A DNA stretch of 11,220 nt from Clostridia bacterium (GTDB lineage: Bacteria; Bacillota_A; Clostridia; Lachnospirales; Lachnospiraceae), in NCBI GenBank assembly GCA_012515365.1, contig JAAYYM010000316.1:1-11220 (forward strand). The letters are read 5' to 3'. Within the stretch, counting starts at the first letter, position 1. Every line of letters starts with the position of its first letter. The position numbers and the translations under genes were made by a program. This document shows positions 6,451 through 11,220 of this stretch, piece after piece. The notes beneath the pieces are model-generated. The model did no database searches and was not told the DNA's origin. It was given only the letters and a program-made list of their open reading frames with translations.

Positions 6451-8016
6451 ATGAAAAGAAAAATTTGTATTCTATTATCCATTGTTTTATTGCTAACCGT
6501 AGGTTTGACAGGTTGTAAAAATCGTGTAGATGAAACTGCAGCGACAACAGAAGCGACAACAGAGCAGGAAGTCCAGACAGAACAGGAGACTTCGACAGAA
6601 CAGGAAACTCTGACAGAGGAGGATCTTAAGACTGCACAAGGAACTACCTACACATGGGAAGAGATCACAGTTACGATTCCGGATGCGTGGGAGGGTAAAT
6701 ATGTTGTTAAAGAGTATGAGGGCGGATTTGGTTTTTTGCAGAAAGCATCCAATGATATAGAGGAAGGAATGGGATATCTCTATGGATTTTTCCGCGAGGA
6801 CAGAATGGTTTGTGCACATCCGGGTGCAACACATATAGCTTATACTGCAGATACGATGTATTATATGGCTGAGCCGACGGATGTCACTTGTGTAGTAGAG
6901 GATCAAAGCATTGTAGATGAATACAGCAAACTGTGTGAAGCCAAAGAACAGCTGGCAGCTTCTCTTCAAATTGACAAAGAAGGTGTTCGATATGATGCAC
7001 GCGAATTCATTTATCCTATGTCAGAAACTTTATTGTTAGATGAGACAGATTTATTCACCTATAATTCCAATGACCTGAGGATTGGTAGAAATGAGATCTA
7101 TGCAAGGCATGGAAAGACATTTAAGGACATTACATTACAGGATTATTTCAATGCTTGTTCATGGTATGAGCCGGTTGGTCCGGATATTGGTGATAAAGAT
7201 TTAAGTGAGACAGAAAAGAAGAATGTAGAACTTATTAAGGAGCAAGAGGAAGTGCTTGCAAAGAAAAAACCTTATCCACAGAAGGTTTCTTATGGAGAAA
7301 CGCTGCATATTCCGTTTATCAATGAAGCAACAGAGTCTGAGGTATGTTGTAAGATTGCTAAGACAACACCGGATTCCGATGAGTATGAAGCTATTATTAC
7401 GGTGGATGGCAAAGATTTTTCCCTTGCAGACTTTGATGTTTTTCTGGAAATTCCGGAGACGGAACATTATTACATCACGGATATCTCTCCGTACTTTGAC
7501 GGACTCGAGATAGCGATATTGGATTACGGATACAGTGATTACAGTATGACGTATTTCTTTACTTATAGCGATACACTGCATTGTATTGGTTCTGTGACCG
7601 GCATTCCATTTATTGATATTAGTGGATATGATGGATTTGCAAACGAGGGCGGTGTCATCGGAACGGAAAGAACCAACTTGATTATGACAGCGGGTGCGTA
7701 CCACAACTGGTGGTATAATTATAACGATGGGAAGCTGGAAGATCAGAGTATAGACATGTTCTGTGACATGATACCGGGTGAGGCTCATGAATTGCTGATA
7801 GATCTTCCGGTGTATTACACCAGAGATGAAACTTCGGATACGTTTGTAATGCCTGCACAAAAGGAGGTATTCTTTACCGGAACAGATGACAAGGAATGGA
7901 TGCGTATTAAGGATGGATCCGGAAAAGAAGGCTATATCCATATAAATGAAATGAATATAACCAACGTAAATATGGACGCAAATGATGTATTTACAGGGTT
8001 GTATTTTGCAGGCTGA
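6451..8016 (+). CDS. YARHG-domain lipoprotein
   Basis: The 521-residue product begins with a lipoprotein signal peptide: MKRK, a hydrophobic core, then the lipobox LTGC with the acylated Cys at 22, so the mature protein is anchored outside the membrane. A Thr/Glu/Gln-rich linker (about residues 28-60, repeating TEQE) follows. Residues about 186-266 form a YARHG domain, with the namesake motif in IGRNEIYARHGKTF; this domain occurs in extracellular proteins of Bacillota and its role is not established. The region around 445-510 (DLPVYYTRDET, then EWMRIKDGSGKEGYIHIN) looks like an SH3-type fold, a wall- or peptide-binding module. The ATG at 6451 has GAGGAAGG about 10 nt upstream. It is probably monocistronic and stands tail to tail with the histidine kinase, 14 bp away. 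Confidence 0.85.
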   Translation: MKRKICILLSIVLLLTVGLTGCKNRVDETAATTEATTEQEVQTEQETSTEQETLTEEDLKTAQGTTYTWEEITVTIPDAWEGKYVVKEYEGGFGFLQKASNDIEEGMGYLYGFFREDRMVCAHPGATHIAYTADTMYYMAEPTDVTCVVEDQSIVDEYSKLCEAKEQLAASLQIDKEGVRYDAREFIYPMSETLLLDETDLFTYNSNDLRIGRNEIYARHGKTFKDITLQDYFNACSWYEPVGPDIGDKDLSETEKKNVELIKEQEEVLAKKKPYPQKVSYGETLHIPFINEATESEVCCKIAKTTPDSDEYEAIITVDGKDFSLADFDVFLEIPETEHYYITDISPYFDGLEIAILDYGYSDYSMTYFFTYSDTLHCIGSVTGIPFIDISGYDGFANEGGVIGTERTNLIMTAGAYHNWWYNYNDGKLEDQSIDMFCDMIPGEAHELLIDLPVYYTRDETSDTFVMPAQKEVFFTGTDDKEWMRIKDGSGKEGYIHINEMNITNVNMDANDVFTGLYFAG

Positions 8017-8030
8017 TGAGTAATAAGTGC

Positions 8031-9215
8031 TTATAAAGTGAATGAAATGACAACCTTTAAACCATGCGGGTTTACAGATTCAAAATGTATTACCCCATTA
8101 TGAGCCACAACTGTATCTATGACTAATCGAAGCCCTACACCATGTGCAGAATCGCCATTTTCTTTGTATATATCATAGGCATCCGGTAAATGCAGGTTAT
8201 TCAATGCCTGCATTTTACCGGAATCCATGCCTATACCGTTATCTTCAATTTCTATATAAATCATATTTTCATATTGTCTCAATGACACTTTAATCTTCAC
8301 ATCATCATTGTTGTGTTTCACACTATTATTAAGCAAATTAAGCAACATTCGCTTTAAGAGAGCTTTATCCCCTTGAATGCCAGCTGAAAAATGCTCTGGA
8401 ATATCAGGTTCTATTTCATATGGATGATCACTGTTTTCAATAAAATCAATGATAGTTTCACATATCAATTCTGCTGGATTTAATAATTCCATTTTTAGCG
8501 GCTGCATGGCATATTCAAGTTTTGAAACCAGATTCAGATCAATAATCAGATCTCGAACCCGCTCCCCCTGTTTTCGCATAATGGCGCCTTGCCTTTTACG
8601 CTCATTATCAAGGTCAGAAGCATCTTCTATTTGTGCGGCATACCCCATAATAACCGATAAAGGTGTTCTGATATCATGTGTCACTCCATTAATCCACTGG
8701 GCTCTGGCTTCATCTTTCTTTTTAAATTCTGATTCTACCTCATGTTCCACTCTTTTTGAGTTTTTCCAGAATAAAAAAATCAGTGCTATTATATTTACAA
8801 TGAACAAACTAATGACTGCCCCTGTAATTGCTGTGACAAAACCGTTGTCCGTAACATAATAAAGCTTGGTGATGGTCACTCCCAGCATATCAGCTGATGA
8901 ATATCCAAGGACAAGAAGTCCGGAATCTGTTACCTGTACAAGCACTGGATATTTATCTAAATACCATCGGCTGAATTTTGCAACATCAGAAATTGTATAG
9001 TTTTTGTTTAGATGAGCAGGTAATTGATGTTGGGCGATCACGTTTCCCTGATTATTGAGAAACATTGCCCAAATATGATTTTCATTCATAAATGCCTTGG
9101 CTTGATCGGAAAAGGAAATGATTTCGCGATCATCAATCATCAATTCTTTCGCTACATAGTGAATATCATTCGCAGTATCCTTTGTATGTTGCAAAATAAC
9201 GGTAATGGATCCCAC
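8031..9215 (-). CDS. Sensor histidine kinase, 5' end damaged (first membrane segment lost)
   Basis: The frame encodes 394 residues: an extracytoplasmic sensing region (about 1-125), one membrane segment (about 128-150), the HisKA H-box NGVTHDIRTPLS with the phosphorylated His at 180, and an HATPase domain with the N-box (LLNLLNNSVKHN), G1 (DNGIGM, 325-330) and G2 (HGVGLRL, 359-365). Catalytic parts look intact. The only start in this frame is GTG at 9215 with no ribosome site, and a TGA lies just upstream. A well-placed ATG at 9246 with GAGGA, 9 nt after the response regulator stop, opens a different frame (MKDFIRKYLTRG). Sensor kinases of this kind need a first membrane helix before the sensing domain, and none is present, so a small deletion with frame change is inferred. 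As read, secretion of the sensor domain should fail. Confidence 0.75.
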   Translation of the reverse strand: MGSITVILQHTKDTANDIHYVAKELMIDDREIISFSDQAKAFMNENHIWAMFLNNQGNVIAQHQLPAHLNKNYTISDVAKFSRWYLDKYPVLVQVTDSGLLVLGYSSADMLGVTITKLYYVTDNGFVTAITGAVISLFIVNIIALIFLFWKNSKRVEHEVESEFKKKDEARAQWINGVTHDIRTPLSVIMGYAAQIEDASDLDNERKRQGAIMRKQGERVRDLIIDLNLVSKLEYAMQPLKMELLNPAELICETIIDFIENSDHPYEIEPDIPEHFSAGIQGDKALLKRMLLNLLNNSVKHNNDDVKIKVSLRQYENMIYIEIEDNGIGMDSGKMQALNNLHLPDAYDIYKENGDSAHGVGLRLVIDTVVAHNGVIHFESVNPHGLKVVISFTL

Positions 9216-9246
9216 GAGTCAGATATTTTCGGATAAAATCTTTCAT
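9166..9246 (-). pseudogene. Original 5' end of the histidine kinase gene, out of frame
   Basis: ATG at 9244-9246 sits 9 nt after the response regulator TAG and is preceded by GAGGA (5 nt spacing), exactly as expected for the second gene of a two-component operon. It reads MKDFIRKYLTRG, a basic start typical of a kinase before its first membrane helix, then drifts into non-protein-like sequence and stops at TGA 9166-9168. The kinase frame picks up at about 9215, so the break lies near 9205-9215. Confidence 0.6.
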
Positions 9247-9255
9247 AACATTCCT

Positions 9256-9942
9256 CTATTCTTCTGCAACCAGCTTATATCCTAATCCTTTTACTGTGAT
9301 TAATGACTTTGGATTTGATGGATCGGCTTCTATTTTTTCTCGTAAATGTCTAATATGTGTCATCAATGTAGATTCGTAACCTTGCCAGATGTCGCCGCAC
9401 ACTGACTGACATAGTGCGCCCATGGTTACGATATGTCCATGGTTATCTGCCAGTTTTTCTAAAACTGCAAATTCTTTTGCAGTCAATGTGAGCTTACGTC
9501 CATCCTTTATCACAATTGCCTGGTCGAAATCTACGATGGAAGCATTTAGCTGTATTTTTCGGTTTCCATCCGGATATGTTCTGTTTAGGATAGCTCCTAC
9601 TCGCAGTAATAGTTCTTTTGGCAAAAACGGTTTTGCCAGGTAATCATCTGCGCCTAATTCAAACCCTGAGAATCTGTCTTCCGCTTCATTTTTTGCAGTT
9701 AACACCATGACGGGAATATGACTGATTGCACGAATTTCCTGCAGTAGCTCAAAGCCGTCCATTCTGGGCATCATTACATCAGTAATTACCATACTGGGTA
9801 ACTGCTGTTTCATTAATGTTAAGGCTTCTTCAGCACTCTTAGCTATGATAATATTTTTATATCCTGCATTTGTAAAAATAGACGTAATCATATGTAAAAT
9901 TTCAATCTCATCATCTACGATCAGTATGGTTTTATTTTTCAT
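9256..9942 (-). CDS. OmpR/PhoB-family response regulator
   Basis: The 228-residue regulator has an N-terminal receiver domain with the acidic pair Asp10/Asp11 (ILIVDDE), the phosphorylated Asp55 (VITDVMMP), Thr82 (VLTAKN) and Lys104 (LAKPF), all conserved. The C-terminal winged helix (from about residue 130) shows LTLTAKEFAVLEKLADN and the recognition region STLMTHIRHLREKIE, ending GLGYKL. Phosphorylation by the partner kinase should promote dimer binding to direct repeats. The ATG at 9942 is preferred over the TTG at 9948 because GAAGGG lies 8 nt upstream of it. It is the first gene of the operon, with the kinase 9 nt downstream. Two sets of 11-bp-spaced repeats lie upstream, so autoregulation and control of the divergent hydrolase are likely. 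Confidence 0.92.
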   Translation of the reverse strand: MKNKTILIVDDEIEILHMITSIFTNAGYKNIIIAKSAEEALTLMKQQLPSMVITDVMMPRMDGFELLQEIRAISHIPVMVLTAKNEAEDRFSGFELGADDYLAKPFLPKELLLRVGAILNRTYPDGNRKIQLNASIVDFDQAIVIKDGRKLTLTAKEFAVLEKLADNHGHIVTMGALCQSVCGDIWQGYESTLMTHIRHLREKIEADPSNPKSLITVKGLGYKLVAEE

Positions 9943-9979
9943 CTGCAATGCCCTTCTCTCTATTGCTTAATACTTCTTT

Positions 9980-10008
9980 ATTATAAACGAATCAACGCAA
10001 TCTAAAAA
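9980..10008 (-). promoter_or_regulatory. Promoter of the two-component operon
   Basis: On the minus strand a perfect TATAAT lies at 9980-9985. The -35 position at 17 bp spacing (10003-10008) reads TTTTTA, a poor match, consistent with a promoter that relies on an activator. The CTCAAGG repeats begin about 15 bp further upstream. Confidence 0.45.
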
Positions 10009-10022
10009 CCCTTTTTCATAAT

Positions 10023-10069
10023 CTCAAGGAAAACTCAAGGTTAGCATAAGTTTCCTTCAAGTTTTCTTT
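10023..10069. promoter_or_regulatory. Two sets of 11-bp-spaced direct repeats: candidate response regulator sites
   Basis: Set 1: CTCAAGG at 10023-10029 and 10034-10040, 11 bp apart, with AAAA between. Set 2: AAGTTTCCTTC (10048-10058) and AAGTTTTCTTT (10059-10069), also 11 bp apart. The two sets face opposite ways: the reverse complement of set 2 contains GAAGGAAACTT, resembling AAGGAAAACTC in set 1. OmpR-family regulators bind as head-to-tail dimers at 10-11 bp spacing, so one site per divergent promoter is the simplest reading. A TTGATA at 10068-10073 could be the hydrolase -35, but no good -10 follows. Confidence 0.5.
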
Positions 10070-10118
10070 GATAAGCTTCTTTTGCAACGAATTAAGAATG
10101 AAAGAGGGAAATAAATCT

Positions 10119-11220
10119 ATGAAAAAAATTAAATCATTTGTTAAGAACAGTTCTCATTATACTTTGCTCCTTGGTAATGATAGGTCTTCTGTATGTTACT
10201 TTTCACAAAATCAGATGTGCATATGAAAGCAACAAATATCCATCGCCATATGCTTCGGTTACCGTAGATTCCAAAGAAATGAGTCTTTGTGTACAGGGAA
10301 GGGGTGAACATACCATTGTACTATTACCAGGATTAGGCACAACAGCGCCTATTTTAGATTTTGAACCATTAGCTGATCAGTTAGCAAAAAACAATCGTGT
10401 TGTTACAGTTGAACCTTTTGGATATGGATGGAGCGATCTGACAGATAGCCCACGTACTGTACAAAATGAGGTTTCAGAACTTAGAGAAGCACTTCAGTCA
10501 GCTGAAATAGAAGGACCGTATATTCTAATGGCTCATTCTGTTTCGGGTCTTGATGCAATTTATTATGCAAATACATACCCTGAGGAAGTGGAAGCTGTCG
10601 TTGGTATTGACTGCACGCTTCCAAGAATGACGGAATATTTTGAAGAAGCTGCTCCGGCTCAAATATCCTCTAGTCTGGGATATTTATGTGATTTGGGTGT
10701 CATGCGTCTTATATGCATGATTGCACCGGATAATTTTATATCTGACAATACAAATGCTTTGTATTCCAAAGAAAATCTTCAAAACCAAAAATTTCTGGCA
10801 TCCAGAATGTCTAACAATACGACTGTAATTAATCAGTCAAACCATATTGCCGAAAATATAGAACTAACGCATGACTTGACCTTTGACTCGAATCTGCCGA
10901 TTTTGTTTTTTACACGTGATGATTCTGACAAACAGCCACGTTCTGATCATAAAACAAGTGTTTCTTTCTTTGAATCATACATCAGCAATCCGGATCTTCA
11001 ATCTGTAGTTGCTATGAATGCACATCATTACATGCATTGGTCAAAAGCAAAGGAAATGGCAGATCAAGATACAGCTGATTATGCAGTGATCACAATATAT
11101 GACCCATTTTCAGCTGCATTTGAACGTATTCCGAATGCTTATAAAAAAGTGTTAGAATATCTACAGGCTAATGGATTCAGAGAGAAACCGAAAGATGACA
11201 TCTTATCTTGTTTTGAGCAT
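10119..11220 (+). pseudogene. Alpha/beta hydrolase, frameshifted at a poly-A tract after the start; 3' end outside window
   Basis: From 10123 to the window end one frame is open and encodes a hydrolase: an N-terminal membrane anchor (TVLIILCSLVMIGLLYVTF), the strand and oxyanion loop TIVLLPGLGT, then VEPFGYGWSD, and the nucleophile elbow MAHSVSG with the serine codon at 10537-10539. A late Asp (FFTRDDSD) and His (NAHHYMHWSKA) can complete the triad. The substrate is unknown; the membrane anchor puts the enzyme on the outside. The ATG at 10119, with GAGGG upstream, leads into the wrong frame: it is followed by seven A (10122-10128), and six would restore MKKLNHLLRTVLII. In the hydrolase frame the nearest alternatives are TTG 10138 or ATG 10177, both without ribosome sites. 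It is divergent from the two-component operon and probably its target. It may be phase-variable rather than dead. Confidence 0.75.

Noticed and set aside
6321..6518. 65-codon plus-strand frame upstream of the lipoprotein
   Set aside because: It overlaps the promoter palindrome and the signal peptide coding region in another frame, and has no start with a ribosome site.
7201..7941. 246-codon open frame antisense to the lipoprotein
   Set aside because: It lies wholly within the strongly supported lipoprotein gene, has no ribosome site, and its composition is that of a reverse-complement shadow.
8023..8034. ATAAG-TG-CTTAT inverted repeat between the lipoprotein and kinase ends, as a terminator
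   Set aside because: The stem is only 5 bp and AT-rich with a 2-nt loop and no T tract.
8449..8859. 136-codon plus-strand frame inside the histidine kinase
   Set aside because: It is a shadow of the HisKA region on the other strand with no domain features.

Overview
The window is AT-rich, with strong GGAGG-type ribosome binding sites, short and often overlapping gene junctions, and a gene set (XRE regulators, SPL-type radical SAM, YARHG lipoprotein, OmpR/HK pair) typical of gut or anaerobic Bacillota, most likely a Clostridia/Lachnospiraceae-like organism. That placement rests on protein style and codon use only. No rRNA, tRNA, CRISPR array, integrase or transposase was seen.

Layout. (1) 1-970: 3' remnant of an SF1/UPF1-type helicase that stops just after its Walker A motif. 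(2) 1017-1623: a single PNPOx-fold flavoprotein gene with its own extended -10 promoter and a terminator-like hairpin. (3) 1635-2768: a Fur-box-like element and a membrane acyltransferase-3 gene interrupted by one in-frame TGA. (4) 2739-4252, minus strand: a translationally coupled pair, an XRE-DUF5680 regulator followed by an SPL-family radical SAM protein, convergent with and overlapping the acyltransferase. (5) 4296-4639: three 51-bp tandem units that each fold into a hairpin, a G-rich run and an orphan C-terminal gene fragment. (6) 4673-6073: a GNAT acetyltransferase convergent with a DUF2798-like membrane protein, overlapping by 12 bp. (7) 6235-8016: a divergent promoter region with a perfect palindrome over a -10 box, then a YARHG-domain lipoprotein. 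(8) 8031-11220: a two-component system (response regulator then histidine kinase, minus strand) divergent from an alpha/beta hydrolase that runs off the window.

How the parts work together. The intergenic region between the response regulator and the hydrolase carries two sets of 11-bp-spaced direct repeats, the spacing OmpR-family regulators use, so the regulator probably controls both its own operon and the hydrolase. XRE-DUF5680 and the radical SAM protein share an ATGA junction and are almost certainly one functional unit of unknown role.

The most striking property is the number of lesions: a truncated helicase, a nonsense codon in the acyltransferase, a 5' frameshift/deletion removing the first membrane segment of the histidine kinase, and a one-base poly-A frameshift just after the hydrolase start. 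These could reflect real decay, phase-variable switching (especially the poly-A tract) or assembly error. No wholly new defence or mobile system is evident; the best candidates for undescribed biology are the XRE-DUF5680/radical SAM pair, the 51-bp hairpin repeats and the repeat-flanked divergent promoter.
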